Below, one piece after another: positions 25,900 to 35,320 of a stretch of DNA of 64,000 nucleotides; positions within the stretch are counted from its first letter, which is position 1; each line of letters begins with the position of its first letter. The notes beneath the pieces are model-generated. The model worked only from the letters and a program-made list of their open reading frames with translations. It did not search any database and was not told the origin of the DNA. A program made the position numbers and the translations under genes. The stretch covers positions 248,001 to 312,000 of the forward strand of contig NZ_JAEKJB010000010.1 of the NCBI RefSeq assembly GCF_016785095.1. Reading direction: 5' to 3'. The stretch comes from Alloalcanivorax marinus. Lineage in GTDB: Bacteria; Pseudomonadota; Gammaproteobacteria; Pseudomonadales; Alcanivoracaceae.

Positions 25900-27219
25900 T
25901 TAGAAAGTGTAGTTCAGCTGCGCGCCGATCACGTTGGCGTCCAGTTCGTAGGTGCCGTCGAGCACGGCGCCACGGCTGGTTTTGTAGACGTCGGCGTCAT
26001 CCACCCAGATGTGGGCGTAGGCCACATCGATGCTGAGGTTTTCGGTGGGGCGGAAGCCGGCGCCCAGGGTCGCCCAGACGCGGTCGGAGTCCGGAGAGAT
26101 CGCGGAGCGGTTGTCACTGCTCTGGGTGGACTCTTCCTTGGCCAGGCCGAAGCGCAGCACGGTATCGCTGGGCAGGGTATGGCGCAGGCCGACGGAGTAT
26201 CGGGTGGTGTCATCCCAGTCGAATTCCTCGATGGAGGGGTTCGGCAGGGAAGCCATGCCGCCCAGGGAGGTCTGGGTGCCGGAGTGTTCCACCACCAGAC
26301 GGTCAAGGCTGCTCCAGTAGGTGTGTTCCACGCCCAGCAGGAGCTGGGTGCGGTCGGTCAGATCACCGGCGTAGGAGAGCTGCAGCACGGCGGGCAGATC
26401 CAGGCTGGTTTTGCCGGAGTACTTGCCGGCCAGGTCGGCGACCACGGTGGGGATGGCGGCGGCGGGCACGCCAGCGCCGGCGGCGGAAGCGGCCACGGCG
26501 GCGTCCTTGAAGGTGATGTCGCCGTCGATGTCGTAGCTGATCTCGGAGCGGTAGGCCACGCCGAAGTGGTTGTTGTCGTCGGGGCTGAAGGTCAGGCCGG
26601 CGTTCCAGCCGAAGGCGTCATCGTCGCCTTCCAGACGGGTGGCGGAGTTTTCGATGTCCGCTTCGATACGCTGGTAGTTCAGACCCACGCCCAGGCGCAG
26701 ATTGTCGGTGACCTGAATGCCCATGGCCGGATTGACGTTGATGGTCTTCACATCGGAAGTCTGGGCATAGGGGTCGCCGGTGGTCGGGAAAAACGGAGCG
26801 CTGGGGCCGGCGTTGACGTTACCCCAATTGTCCTCGTATTCGATCTTGGTACCGAAGGGCGCGTTGATGCCGAGGCCGAAGGTGATACGGTCGTTGAACG
26901 GCATGGCCATGAAGACGCTGCCCACGAAGGGTTCGACGTCCTCGAAGTCGCCCGGACCACTGGCGCCATCGGCCTTGAAGGAGGTGTCGATCCAGACCTG
27001 GTGGGTGGCCAAGGAGAACTGGGTATCGTGCAGGCCCGCCAGGGTGGCCGGGTTGTACCACTGGTTGGTGGCGTCCTCGCTGAGTACGCCGGAACCGGCG
27101 TAGGCGGTACCCATGGCGGACACGGACTGGTAGGAAACGCCAAAACCGGAGGCGAACGCCGAGCCGGAGGCGAGGGACAGCACGGAAGTCGCGAGCAATG
27201 TGCCTCTTATTTTCATCAT
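25900..27219 (-). CDS. fadL: FadL/TodX-family outer-membrane long-chain hydrocarbon transporter
   Basis: A 439-residue beta-barrel for uptake of fatty acids or hydrophobic compounds. The signal peptide ends GSAFAS before GFGVSYQSVSAMGTAYAG, the N-terminal hatch. The family NPA motif is at N56-A58 in WYNPATL. The protein ends with an aromatic-terminated strand (QLNYTF) typical of outer-membrane barrels. The start at 27219 (a second ATG follows) has GGAG upstream; a reading to 27381 has no support. A downstream acyl-CoA dehydrogenase on the same strand fits fatty acid or alkane use. Confidence 0.93.
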   Translation of the reverse strand: MMKIRGTLLATSVLSLASGSAFASGFGVSYQSVSAMGTAYAGSGVLSEDATNQWYNPATLAGLHDTQFSLATHQVWIDTSFKADGASGPGDFEDVEPFVGSVFMAMPFNDRITFGLGINAPFGTKIEYEDNWGNVNAGPSAPFFPTTGDPYAQTSDVKTINVNPAMGIQVTDNLRLGVGLNYQRIEADIENSATRLEGDDDAFGWNAGLTFSPDDNNHFGVAYRSEISYDIDGDITFKDAAVAASAAGAGVPAAAIPTVVADLAGKYSGKTSLDLPAVLQLSYAGDLTDRTQLLLGVEHTYWSSLDRLVVEHSGTQTSLGGMASLPNPSIEEFDWDDTTRYSVGLRHTLPSDTVLRFGLAKEESTQSSDNRSAISPDSDRVWATLGAGFRPTENLSIDVAYAHIWVDDADVYKTSRGAVLDGTYELDANVIGAQLNYTF

Positions 27220-27250
27220 GTTTTTCTCCATCGTATCGAGCCGGAAGTGG

Positions 27251-27278
27251 CCGGACCGCTTCGTCCACGCTGGTCCGG
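27251..27278 (-). promoter_or_regulatory. Inverted repeat in the fadL leader
   Basis: CCGGACC (27251-27257) and GGTCCGG (27272-27278), 14 bases apart, lie 32-59 bases before the fadL start. It can fold as a leader hairpin or serve as an operator. No clear promoter was found in 27220-27379. Confidence 0.3.
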
Positions 27279-27379
27279 GCACGGCAAAATGCCGGGGTAT
27301 ACACCGACCGGCTAAGAATAAACTCGCAAGCCGGGGCGGAGAAGGTGAGGAATGTAAAACTGGACGTTTTTCGGCCTGC

Positions 27380-27405
27380 AAAAGGCGACCGGCCGGTCGC
27401 CTTTT
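27380..27405. terminator. Palindromic terminator after the second acyl-CoA dehydrogenase gene
   Basis: AAAAGGCGACCGG/CCGGTCGCCTTTT is a perfect 26-bp palindrome 19 bases beyond the stop of the minus-strand dehydrogenase gene, ending in T4. Confidence 0.75.
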
Positions 27406-27424
27406 CAGGGCATCGGGGGGAGGC

Positions 27425-28570
27425 TCAGCCGCCGAGCAGGGCCCGGGCGATGATGGTCTTCATGATTTCGTTGGTGCCGCCATAGATACGTTGCACGCGG
27501 GCATCGGCGAACATGCGGGCGATCGGGTATTCCCACATGTAGCCGTAGCCGCCATGCAGCTGCACGCACTCGTCGATGATTTCGCACTGCAGATCGGTGA
27601 CCCAGTACTTGGCGCCGGCGGCGGTGGGGATATCCAGCTCTTTCTTAAGGTGCAGTTCCAGGCAACGGTCCACGTAGGCACGGGCCACATCCAGCTTGGT
27701 ACGCATCTCGGCCAGTTTGAACTGGGTGTTCTGGAAGCCGGCGATGGGCTGGCCGAAGGCCTTGCGTTCCTTAACGTAGTCCAGGGTGTGCTGGAAGGCG
27801 CTTTCCGCCATGGCCAGGCCGTTGATGGCGATGCCCAGACGCTCCTGGGGCAGCTCCTGCATAAGATAAATGAACCCCATGCCTTCCTGCCCGATCAGGT
27901 TCTCGGCGGGGACTTTGACGTCCTGGAAGAACAGCTCCGAGGTATCCTGGGCCTTCATGCCCACTTTCTTCAGATTTTTGCCTTTCTCGAAGCCTTCCAT
28001 GCCCTCCTCGACGATGATCAGACTGGTGCCCTTGGCCCCCTTGGAGGGGTCGGTCTTGGCCACCACGATCACCAGATCGGCGTTCTGACCGTTGGTGATA
28101 AAGGTCTTGGAACCGTTGAGGATGTAGTGGTCTCCGTCCTTGACGGCGGTGGTCTTGACGCCCTGCAGGTCGGAGCCGGCGCCGGGTTCGCTCATGGCGA
28201 TGGCGCCGATCATCTCGCCGGTGACCATCTTCGGCAGGTACTTCTGCTTGAGAGCCTCGGAGCCGTAATGTTCGATGTAGGGGGCCACGATCTCGGTGTG
28301 CAGGCCCCAGCCGATGCCGGTGAGGCCGGCCCGGGAGATTTCCTCGCTGACCACCACGCTGTACAGGAAATCGGCGCCGAGGCCGCCGTACGCCTCGCTG
28401 ACCATGGGGCACAGGAAGCCCTGTTCACCGGCCTTGCGCCACAGTTCCTTGGGCACCTGGCCGCTCTGCTCCCATTGCTCGTGATGGGGCACGGCTTCGT
28501 TTTCCAGGAAGCGACGGACGGTATCGCGAAGCGCCTCGTGGTCGGAATTGAACAGCGTACGCGGGATCAT
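27425..28570 (-). CDS. Acyl-CoA dehydrogenase (medium/long-chain type)
   Basis: A 381-residue acyl-CoA dehydrogenase. Signature 1 is AIAMSEPGAGSDLQG, followed by YILNGSKTFITNG; signature 2 runs QLHGGYGYMWEYPIAR, and the catalytic Glu is in YGGTNEIMK. It differs clearly from the enzyme at 24590, so it is not a recent duplicate. GGAG precedes ATG 28570. It lies 75 bases downstream of zapE with its own terminator; P. aeruginosa has an acyl-CoA dehydrogenase gene at this place. Confidence 0.94.
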   Translation of the reverse strand: MIPRTLFNSDHEALRDTVRRFLENEAVPHHEQWEQSGQVPKELWRKAGEQGFLCPMVSEAYGGLGADFLYSVVVSEEISRAGLTGIGWGLHTEIVAPYIEHYGSEALKQKYLPKMVTGEMIGAIAMSEPGAGSDLQGVKTTAVKDGDHYILNGSKTFITNGQNADLVIVVAKTDPSKGAKGTSLIIVEEGMEGFEKGKNLKKVGMKAQDTSELFFQDVKVPAENLIGQEGMGFIYLMQELPQERLGIAINGLAMAESAFQHTLDYVKERKAFGQPIAGFQNTQFKLAEMRTKLDVARAYVDRCLELHLKKELDIPTAAGAKYWVTDLQCEIIDECVQLHGGYGYMWEYPIARMFADARVQRIYGGTNEIMKTIIARALLGG

Positions 28571-28644
28571 GGCAGTCTCCGGGTTGTGTATAACGGGAAA
28601 CAGAGTGTCTAACCCGGAGAATTCGGGGGCAATGACCAAACCGC

Positions 28645-29733
28645 TCAGGCCAGATGTTCGCGGGCCAGGTATTCCTGGGACTGCATCTCCAGCAAGCGCG
28701 AGCGGGTGCGCTCGAACTCGAAATCCAGCCGGCCGCCGGCGTAGAGATCCTCGATGGGGGTTTCTGCGGTGATCACCAGCTTCACGCCACGATCGTAGAA
28801 CTCGTCCACCAGGTTGATGAAGCGGCGCGCCCGGTCGTCGGTGCCGGCGCCCATGCGTTCCACATTGGAGATCAACACGGTCTGGAACTCACGGGCGATC
28901 TCAATGTAGTCGTTCTGGCTGCGGGGGCCGTCGCAGACCGCAGGAAAATCAAACCAGACCACGTCGTCGGCGGATTTCACCGTGGCGATCTTGCGCCCTT
29001 CCACCAGGATGTTGCCCTGCTCCCGGTGACGACCATGCTCCGAGGCCAGCGCCGCGAAACGCTCCTCCATGAACCGGTCCGCCTCCGCGCCCAGCGGGCA
29101 GTGGAACAGTTCCGCCTGTTCCAGCAAACGCAGCCGGTAGTCCTTGCCGCCGTCCACGTTCATCACCTTGGTGTGCAGCTTGATCAACTCTATGGCGGGC
29201 AAGAACCGGGCCCGCTGCAGACCGTCCTTGTAGAGCCCGTCCGGCTCGATGTTGGAGGTGGCCACCAGGGTCACGCCCTCGTCGAACAGGGTCTGCATCA
29301 GGGTCGCCAGAATCATGGCGTCGGTGATGTCGGTGACGAAGAACTCGTCAAAGCAGAGCACCCGGTAACGGGCCGCGAATTCCCGGGCGATGCTGGTGAG
29401 CGGGTTTTTCTCACCCTGGCGCTCGCGCATCTGGCGGTGCACTTTCTGCATGAAGCGATGGAAGTGCATGCGGCGCTTGTCTTCGAACGGCAGACATTCG
29501 AAGAACACATCCATCAGGTAGGTCTTGCCGCGCCCCACCCCGCCCCACATGTACAACCCCTTCTCGGGCTTGCGCTTCTGCTTGCGCAGTTTCGCCAGCA
29601 GGCCCGCCGGTGCCCGGGCCTGGCACAGCCTGCCATGCAGGTGGTCCAGAGCGCGCACCGCTTGTTCCTGGGCGGGGTCGCGCACGAACTCGGGGCGTTT
29701 CAGGTCGGCCTGGTATTTCTCGAGAGGCGTCAT
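28645..29733 (-). CDS. zapE: Cell division ATPase ZapE (AFG1 family)
   Basis: A 362-residue P-loop ATPase that associates with the Z-ring under stress. Walker A is GVGRGKT at 65-71 in YMWGGVGRGKTYLMD, Walker B is VLCFDEFFVTD, and the sensor region is LVATSNIEPDGLYKDGLQR. Length matches E. coli ZapE. The start MTPLEKYQADLK is chosen by homology; no good ribosome site is visible. The alpha/beta hydrolase gene lies upstream on the same strand. Confidence 0.93.
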   Translation of the reverse strand: MTPLEKYQADLKRPEFVRDPAQEQAVRALDHLHGRLCQARAPAGLLAKLRKQKRKPEKGLYMWGGVGRGKTYLMDVFFECLPFEDKRRMHFHRFMQKVHRQMRERQGEKNPLTSIAREFAARYRVLCFDEFFVTDITDAMILATLMQTLFDEGVTLVATSNIEPDGLYKDGLQRARFLPAIELIKLHTKVMNVDGGKDYRLRLLEQAELFHCPLGAEADRFMEERFAALASEHGRHREQGNILVEGRKIATVKSADDVVWFDFPAVCDGPRSQNDYIEIAREFQTVLISNVERMGAGTDDRARRFINLVDEFYDRGVKLVITAETPIEDLYAGGRLDFEFERTRSRLLEMQSQEYLAREHLA

Positions 29734-29827
29734 GGTGTCCGACGGTGGTGAACGGCGGGTCAATGTAGCGTTCCGTAAGCGGCCTGACAACAAGGGCCCG
29801 GGTAAGCGATCCGGCGGACGGGCCGGT

Positions 29828-30457
29828 TCAGGGCATCCGCGACGCCGCCACTTCCTTGAGATCCACCAGCTTGCCATGGAAGAAATGCCCGCTGTCCGGA
29901 AAGCGGATCAGGTCCGGCGCCAGGACGGTGTCGCCGGCCCAGCGGAAGACCTGTTCCGCGGGCACCACCTCGTCATCCTCGCCCTGCACCACGGTGACCG
30001 GGCAGCCCACGTTCTCCAGCCCCTCGAAGTCGAAGTGATGCACCGGCGGCGCCACCAGCATCAAGGACCGGGGGGCCTGGCCATTGGCGGCCAGCACCTC
30101 GGCGCCACGGGCGGCCACGAAGCTGCCGAACGAGAACCCGGCCAGCCACAGCGGCTTGTCCGGAAATTCGCGGGTCAGCCAGTTGTGCACGGCGATCAGG
30201 TCCTCGGTTTCACCGATGCCGTCGCTGAAGGCACCCTGGCTGTTGCCAACACCGCGAAAATTAAAGCGCAGGACGGCGGCGCCGGCGTCGCGGGCGGCGC
30301 GGCTCAGGGTGGTGACCACCTTGTTGTCCATGGTGCCACCGAACAGTGGATGCGGATGGCAGACGATGGCGATAAAACGCGGCGCCTCGGTGTCGCCCTC
30401 GAGCGCGGCCTCCAGAGTGCCTTCCGGGCCCTCCAGGGCCAGGCGGTCACGGCTCAT
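29828..30457 (-). CDS. Alpha/beta hydrolase (COG2945-like)
   Basis: A 209-residue alpha/beta hydrolase. The N-terminal motif CHPHPLFGGTMDNKVV is characteristic of this group. The triad is S109 in GFSFGS, Asp in GEDDEVV and His in SGHFFHG. The substrate is unknown. It is divergent from zapG and upstream of zapE; in Pseudomonas a related gene sits here with trpS between it and zapE, which is absent in this window. Confidence 0.88.
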   Translation of the reverse strand: MSRDRLALEGPEGTLEAALEGDTEAPRFIAIVCHPHPLFGGTMDNKVVTTLSRAARDAGAAVLRFNFRGVGNSQGAFSDGIGETEDLIAVHNWLTREFPDKPLWLAGFSFGSFVAARGAEVLAANGQAPRSLMLVAPPVHHFDFEGLENVGCPVTVVQGEDDEVVPAEQVFRWAGDTVLAPDLIRFPDSGHFFHGKLVDLKEVAASRMP

Positions 30458-30542
30458 GTTTCCTCCCGATACAATTTACTCTGCGGTTCGCTTGGCGCGG
30501 CCACGGGTCTGTGCTGCAATGTGGCTGCTTGAGGAGTATGAC

Positions 30543-31058
30543 ATGGATACGCTGACAACCCACCTGCTTACCTTTCTCGCCGGGCTGATTCTGGGCGCCG
30601 GCCTGCTCTACTGGCTGATGCCCGCGCGCCGCCAGGGCAGCCAACTGATTCGCGAACGTGACGAGGCCCGCAACGCCCTCAACCACTATCGCGATCAGGT
30701 GGACCATCATTTCCTGGAAACCGCCGATCTGGTCAATGAGCTGACCCAGACCTACCGGTCCGTGCATCAGCATCTGTCCCGGGGCGCGCAGACCCTGTGT
30801 AGCGAATCCGGCCGAAAGAAAGCCGCCGCCAAGAACCTTGACGCCGCCCATGAGCCGGAGACCCCGCTGTCCCAACCGCTCGACTACGCCCCCAAGGCGC
30901 AGGGCACCCTGTCCGAGGACTTCGGTTTGCAGAAACAGGCGGACGGGCCGTTCAGCCCGGTGGAAATGGGCGTGGACACGCCGGATACGGTGGTTGAGCC
31001 GCCCCGCGATTACGCCGATGTGCGTGATGACAACGACGAAAGCGACCGCCCGCGCTGA
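30543..31058 (+). CDS. zapG: ZapG/YhcB (DUF1043) inner-membrane division and envelope protein
   Basis: A 171-residue protein with one N-terminal transmembrane helix (LLTFLAGLILGAGLLYWLM), a coiled-coil segment (about 32-80: LIRERDEARNALNHYRDQVD and HFLETADLVNELTQTYRSV) and a disordered acidic tail. This is the YhcB/ZapG plan, which links cell division with peptidoglycan and lipid synthesis. TGAGGAG precedes the start. A terminator follows. Confidence 0.9.
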   Translation: MDTLTTHLLTFLAGLILGAGLLYWLMPARRQGSQLIRERDEARNALNHYRDQVDHHFLETADLVNELTQTYRSVHQHLSRGAQTLCSESGRKKAAAKNLDAAHEPETPLSQPLDYAPKAQGTLSEDFGLQKQADGPFSPVEMGVDTPDTVVEPPRDYADVRDDNDESDRPR

Positions 31059-31074
31059 GCGCGTCGGCGCCATA

Positions 31075-31103
31075 AAAAAACCCGGGCCTGGCCCGGGTTT
31101 TTT
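31075..31103. terminator. Bidirectional terminator between zapG and sat
   Basis: AAAAAACCCGGGC and GCCCGGGTTTTTT form a perfect 13-bp stem with loop CTG, giving T-runs for both convergent transcripts. Confidence 0.92.
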
Positions 31104-31120
31104 GTACGCGGCGGCGCGGA

Positions 31121-32335
31121 TCAGCGCGCCGAGTGGCCCTTGAGTTCCACCTTCACCTTTTCGTGGTCCTGCAGGCCTTCGTAGTACTCACGCAGCACCG
31201 CCAGCACCTCCGGACGGCTGAAGTTGTCCGGCACGTCGCCGCCTTCGCTGAGCAGCTTGCGCAGCTTGGTACCGCTGACCAGAACACGGTCCTCGGCGGT
31301 GTGCGGGCAGGTGCGCATGCTGGCCATGGTGCCGCACTTGTCGCACCAGAAGGTCCAGTCGATCTTGAGCGGCTGGGTGATCAGCGCGTCGTCCGGGATT
31401 TCGTCGAAGATGTGGTGGGCGTCGAACGGGCCATAGTAATCGCCCACGCCGGCGTGGTCACGGCCCACGATCAGGTGGGAGCAGCCGTAGTTCTGACGGA
31501 ACAGGGCGTGCAGCAATGCCTCGCGGGGGCCAGCGTAACGCATGTCCAGCGGATAGCCGGATTGCACCACGGTATTGTCCACGAAATAGTTGTCGATCAG
31601 CGTCTTGATCGCGGTCTGGCGCACCTCGGCGGGGATATCGCCGGGCTTCAGGTTGCCGAGCAGGGAATGCACCAGCACGCCGTCACAGATTTCGATGGCG
31701 ATCTTGGCCAGGTGCTCGTGAGAGCGGTGCATGGGGTTACGGGTCTGGAAGGCGGCCACGGTTTTCCAGCCACGTTCCTCGAACATGGCCCGGGTTTCGG
31801 CCGGGGTCATGTAGATGCCCGCGTACTTCTCCGGGAAATCGCCCTGGCTGAACACCTTCACCGGCCCGGCCAGGTTCACGTCACCCTGGGCCATGACCAT
31901 TTTCACGCCCGGGTGCTCCTCATCGGTGGTCTTGAACACCTGCTGGCACTCGTGGGCCTTGTCGATGGCGTACTTCTCGGTGACCGTCATGGAGCCCATG
32001 ATGTCGCCGTCCTCATCCACCAGCGCCACTTCCGCGCCCTCGGCGAGACCGTCGGCGGTGGCGGCATCGGTGGAAAGGGTGATCGGGATCGGCCAGAACA
32101 CGCCGTTGGCCAGGGCCATGTTATCGCACACGCTCTGCCAATCGGCCTTGCCCATGAAGCCGTCCAGGGGAGTGAAGCCGCCGATGCCGAGCATGATCAG
32201 GTCCCCGCGTTCCCGGGAACTGAGGGTAATGCGAGGCAGATCCCGGGCGGCGGCCAGCGCCTGCTCCCGCTCGGCGCCGTCCAGCAGCAGAATGTTCAGC
32301 GTATCGCTGCCGTGAGGTTTCACCAGTTGCGACAT
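31121..32335 (-). CDS. sat: Sulfate adenylyltransferase (single-subunit ATP sulfurylase)
   Basis: A 404-residue homo-oligomeric ATP sulfurylase making APS from sulfate and ATP. The active-site motif [10 protein letters not shown] is at 197-206 and GRDHAGVG at 291-298. A zinc-binding set C331, C334, C343, H345 occurs in [16 protein letters not shown]. No APS-kinase domain is fused. GGGAG precedes the start. Most gammaproteobacteria, including Pseudomonas at this locus, use the unrelated CysDN pair for assimilation, so this is a non-orthologous substitute. Confidence 0.95.
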   Translation of the reverse strand: MSQLVKPHGSDTLNILLLDGAEREQALAAARDLPRITLSSRERGDLIMLGIGGFTPLDGFMGKADWQSVCDNMALANGVFWPIPITLSTDAATADGLAEGAEVALVDEDGDIMGSMTVTEKYAIDKAHECQQVFKTTDEEHPGVKMVMAQGDVNLAGPVKVFSQGDFPEKYAGIYMTPAETRAMFEERGWKTVAAFQTRNPMHRSHEHLAKIAIEICDGVLVHSLLGNLKPGDIPAEVRQTAIKTLIDNYFVDNTVVQSGYPLDMRYAGPREALLHALFRQNYGCSHLIVGRDHAGVGDYYGPFDAHHIFDEIPDDALITQPLKIDWTFWCDKCGTMASMRTCPHTAEDRVLVSGTKLRKLLSEGGDVPDNFSRPEVLAVLREYYEGLQDHEKVKVELKGHSAR

Positions 32336-32451
32336 GTTCACTCCCTTAAGGTCGGATTGGCTGTTATGGCGGCGGATTATAGCGGCCAAGCCATGACACC
32401 CTCCACCGATGCTAAGAACTTTCCGTTTGGGTCTTATGCCTCGGGGCCGCG

Positions 32452-32469
32452 GCAGGAGCGGTTTCAGCC
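32452..32469. repeat. REP-like half element at the end of the lipid-kinase gene
   Basis: GCAGGAGCGGTTTCAGCC resembles the head of the REP unit at 12724 and the copy at 42561. It overlaps the stop codon of the diacylglycerol kinase-like gene. The remainder of 32336-32463 shows no gene. Confidence 0.45.
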
Positions 32470-33327
32470 CCGGGGCACCATCACCGTTACCGGCTCGGGC
32501 TCCAGGCCGATCTCGGCGGGCAGCCAGCCGGCCGGATCACCGTCGGTCTGTACCGGTTCCAGGCCCGGAGCGCTGATCGTCACCCGCTCGGCGCTCAGCG
32601 AGGCCACGCCGTCCACCTGCTCCAGACGCCCGAGCGCCAGCGCCGCCAGACAACGCAGCAGGAACAGCACGCCCGGACGCTGGAACAACAGCACCTGAAC
32701 ACTGCGCCGGGCCAGGCTGGCCTGCCGGCTGAGCACGAAGCCCCCGCCGTAGTAACGGCCGTTGCTGATCACCGCCGAGAAACAGTCCAGGGGCCGGCCG
32801 TCCACGGTGACCCGGAAACGCACCTCGCCGTAGCGGAACAACTGACGGACCATGCTGACCAGATAAGCCAGCTTGCCGATGCGGCGCTTGGAAATCAGGT
32901 CCACCTGATCCACCACCCAGGCGTCGTAGCCCACCCCGGCCATGACCAGAAAGCGTCGGCCGTTGAGCAACGCCGGGGTGACGGTCTGCGGTCGCCCTTC
33001 CAGCACCACCCGGGCGGCGGCCTCCGGCTGGCGCGGAATGGCCAGCTCCCGGGCCAGCACATTGGCGGTGCCGAGCGGAAACAAGGCCAGCGCCACACCC
33101 GGGCGCAGGCCGTTGATGACATCGTTGATGGTACCGTCGCCGCCGGCGGCGACCACGCATTCCCCCGGGTTATCGAGCGCCCGCAGATAACGGGTGGCAT
33201 CACCGGGAGCCCGGGTGTGATACAGGCGCACCCGGGCACCGCCCTGTTCCAGCGCCCGCACGAAATGACGCAGGCGTTTGGCCCTGCCGCCACCGGCGGT
33301 AGGGTTGAAAATGACAGTGATGTTCAT
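32464..33327 (-). CDS. Diacylglycerol/lipid kinase family protein (YegS/BmrU-like)
   Basis: A 287-residue DAGK-catalytic-domain protein that probably phosphorylates a lipid. The nucleotide motif GGDGT is at 62-66 in [15 protein letters not shown], with the N-terminal [10 protein letters not shown] loop and [15 protein letters not shown]. The C-terminal lobe (about 130-285) is the usual beta-rich YegS part. The last codons fall in a REP-like sequence, so the tail may have been altered. Confidence 0.88.
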   Translation of the reverse strand: MNITVIFNPTAGGGRAKRLRHFVRALEQGGARVRLYHTRAPGDATRYLRALDNPGECVVAAGGDGTINDVINGLRPGVALALFPLGTANVLARELAIPRQPEAAARVVLEGRPQTVTPALLNGRRFLVMAGVGYDAWVVDQVDLISKRRIGKLAYLVSMVRQLFRYGEVRFRVTVDGRPLDCFSAVISNGRYYGGGFVLSRQASLARRSVQVLLFQRPGVLFLLRCLAALALGRLEQVDGVASLSAERVTISAPGLEPVQTDGDPAGWLPAEIGLEPEPVTVMVPRG

Positions 33328-33374
33328 GGAATTCCTGACCGTCGGCGCGCCGGGTCACGGCGACCGCTTCTTGA

Positions 33375-34133
33375 CTACACCGGGTTGTCGATATCGATGA
33401 AGATGTGCTCCAGCCCGTGCTCTTTGGCGAGCCATTCGCCCACTGCCTGCACGCCGTAACGCTCCGTGGCGTGGTGGCCGCAGGCGAAATAGTGAATACC
33501 GGTCTCGCGGGCGAAATGCGTGGTGGGCTCGGAAATCTCGCCGCTGAGGTAGGCATCCACCCCCAGCGCCCGGGCCTGTTCAATAAACCCCTGGGCAGCG
33601 CCGGTGCACCAGGCCAGGGTTTCGATTTCGTCCTGGCTGTCACCGATGTGCAGGGCCTCGCGGCCGAGCACCGCCTCCACATGGGCGGCGAAATCCTCGG
33701 CGCTCATGGGCTCGTCCAGCCGCCCCACATTGCCAATCGACAACGGGTTGCCCGGCTCCAGACCACCCTCCACGTGCAGCCCCAGCCGCCGCGCCAGCTG
33801 GGCATTGTTGCCCATTTGCGGATGCGCATCCAGCGGCAAATGATAGGCAAACAGGCTGATATCGTGGCGCAGCAGGCTTTGCAGGCGCTGCTTCTTCATG
33901 CCGCGCACGCGCTGATCCTCGTTTTTCCAGAAGTAGCCGTGGTGCACGAGAATGGCATCCGCCTCCTCGACGATGGCGGCGTCGATCAGCGCCTGACAGG
34001 CGGTCACGCCGGTGACCAGCCGCCGAACCTGCTCGCGGCCTTCCACCTGCAGGCCATTGGGGCAGTAATCACGGAACCGGTGGGTCTGCAGCTCGTCATC
34101 AAGCAGGCCGAGCAGGTGATCGCGTTTCAGCAT
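33375..34133 (-). CDS. NIF3-like dinuclear metal protein
   Basis: A 252-residue NIF3/DUF34 protein. The metal-binding residues are present: HHGYFWKN, HLPLDAHP and, near the C-terminus, FACGHHATERYGVQAVGEW. Length equals the short bacterial YbgI form. GGGAAA precedes the start at 34133. It is divergent from the DegS/AlgW gene with 66 bases between starts, as in Pseudomonas. Its biochemical role is unsettled. Confidence 0.92.
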   Translation of the reverse strand: MLKRDHLLGLLDDELQTHRFRDYCPNGLQVEGREQVRRLVTGVTACQALIDAAIVEEADAILVHHGYFWKNEDQRVRGMKKQRLQSLLRHDISLFAYHLPLDAHPQMGNNAQLARRLGLHVEGGLEPGNPLSIGNVGRLDEPMSAEDFAAHVEAVLGREALHIGDSQDEIETLAWCTGAAQGFIEQARALGVDAYLSGEISEPTTHFARETGIHYFACGHHATERYGVQAVGEWLAKEHGLEHIFIDIDNPV

Positions 34134-34199
34134 GGGCGTGTTTCCCTGTTGATCTGCTACCATTGCGCGCAGTTTACATGATTCGCGGGGGCAAACTCA

Positions 34200-35312
34200 G
34201 TGGTGAAACTGATCCGCTTTCTGGCATTGCCGGTGGTGGCCGGCCTGGCCGTGGGCCTGGCCGTGCTGTGGTGGTATGAACAGGGGCCCGGATCACGCCC
34301 CGACGACGGCGAGATAGCGCGCGCCGCGCCCACCGCCGACAGCTACGCCAGCGCCGTGCAGCGGGCGGCGCCGGCGGTGGTCAACGTCTACACCACCCAG
34401 ATCGTCACCCGTGGCGACAGCGTCAGCGACGACCCGCTGTTCAACCGCTTCATGGAGCGGCCGCGGCGGGAGCGGGCACTGGCCAGCCTGGGTTCCGGGG
34501 TGATCGTGTCGCCGGAGGGCTATGTGCTCACCAGCTATCATGTGATCCGCGACGCCGACGAGATTCTGGTGGCCCTGCGCGATGGCCGCGATGCCCCGGC
34601 CAGGGTGGTGGGCACCGACCCGGAAACCGACCTGGCACTGCTGCAGATCGCCGTGGAAAACCCGCCGGTGATCGACCTGAACGGCCCGCAGCCGGTGAAG
34701 GTGGGTGACGTGGTGCTGGCCATCGGCAACCCCCTGGGCGTGGGCCAGACCGTGTCCATGGGCATCGTCAGCGCCACCGGCCGCACCCATCTGGGCATCG
34801 CCACCTTCGAGAACTTCATCCAGACCGACGCCGCCATCAACCGGGGCAACTCCGGCGGCGCCCTGGTGGACACACGCGGCCACCTGATCGGCATCAACAC
34901 CGCCATCCTGTCCCAGGACGGCAGTTGGCAGGGCATCGGCTTCGCCACCCCCGCTTCCATCGCCCGCGAGGTGATGAGCGACCTGATCGAGCACGGCCGG
35001 GTGATCCGGGGCTTCCTCGGCGTCACCGTGCAGGACATCAACCCCACCCTGGCGGAAACCTTCGGCCTTCAGGACGTGATTGGTGGCGTGGTCACCGAGG
35101 TGGTGTCCGGCAGCCCGGCGCAGAAGGCCGGCCTGCAGGCGGAGGATGTGCTGGTCGGCATCAACGGCGAAACCATGGACGATGCCTACGAAGCGATGAA
35201 CCGCATCGCCGGCACCGAACCCGGCACCACCCTGACCCTGAACGTGATGCGCAACCAGCAGCCACTGGATCTGGACGTCACCATCGGCACCCGCCCGCCG
35301 GCATCCCGCTAG
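34200..35312 (+). CDS. algW: Membrane-anchored stress-sensor serine protease (AlgW/DegS-like)
   Basis: A 370-residue HtrA-family protease that in relatives cleaves the anti-sigma factor RseA/MucA when misfolded outer-membrane proteins bind its PDZ domain. It has an N-terminal helix (residues 5-26), catalytic H114 (TSYHVIRD), D144 (TDLALLQI) and S218 (RGNSGGAL), and one PDZ domain from about 265. Start GTG at 34200 after GGGGG. A single PDZ and a membrane anchor separate it from DegP/MucD. It is next to nif3, as in Pseudomonas. Confidence 0.93.
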   Translation: MVKLIRFLALPVVAGLAVGLAVLWWYEQGPGSRPDDGEIARAAPTADSYASAVQRAAPAVVNVYTTQIVTRGDSVSDDPLFNRFMERPRRERALASLGSGVIVSPEGYVLTSYHVIRDADEILVALRDGRDAPARVVGTDPETDLALLQIAVENPPVIDLNGPQPVKVGDVVLAIGNPLGVGQTVSMGIVSATGRTHLGIATFENFIQTDAAINRGNSGGALVDTRGHLIGINTAILSQDGSWQGIGFATPASIAREVMSDLIEHGRVIRGFLGVTVQDINPTLAETFGLQDVIGGVVTEVVSGSPAQKAGLQAEDVLVGINGETMDDAYEAMNRIAGTEPGTTLTLNVMRNQQPLDLDVTIGTRPPASR

Positions 35313-35320
35313 GCCGCGTT

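Noticed and set aside
25417-27315. 632-codon plus-strand open frame opposite fadL
   Set aside because: It reads through the terminator at 25845-25874 and the fadL gene in antisense; no domain was recognised and low-complexity Gly/Val/Ala content is typical of a shadow frame.
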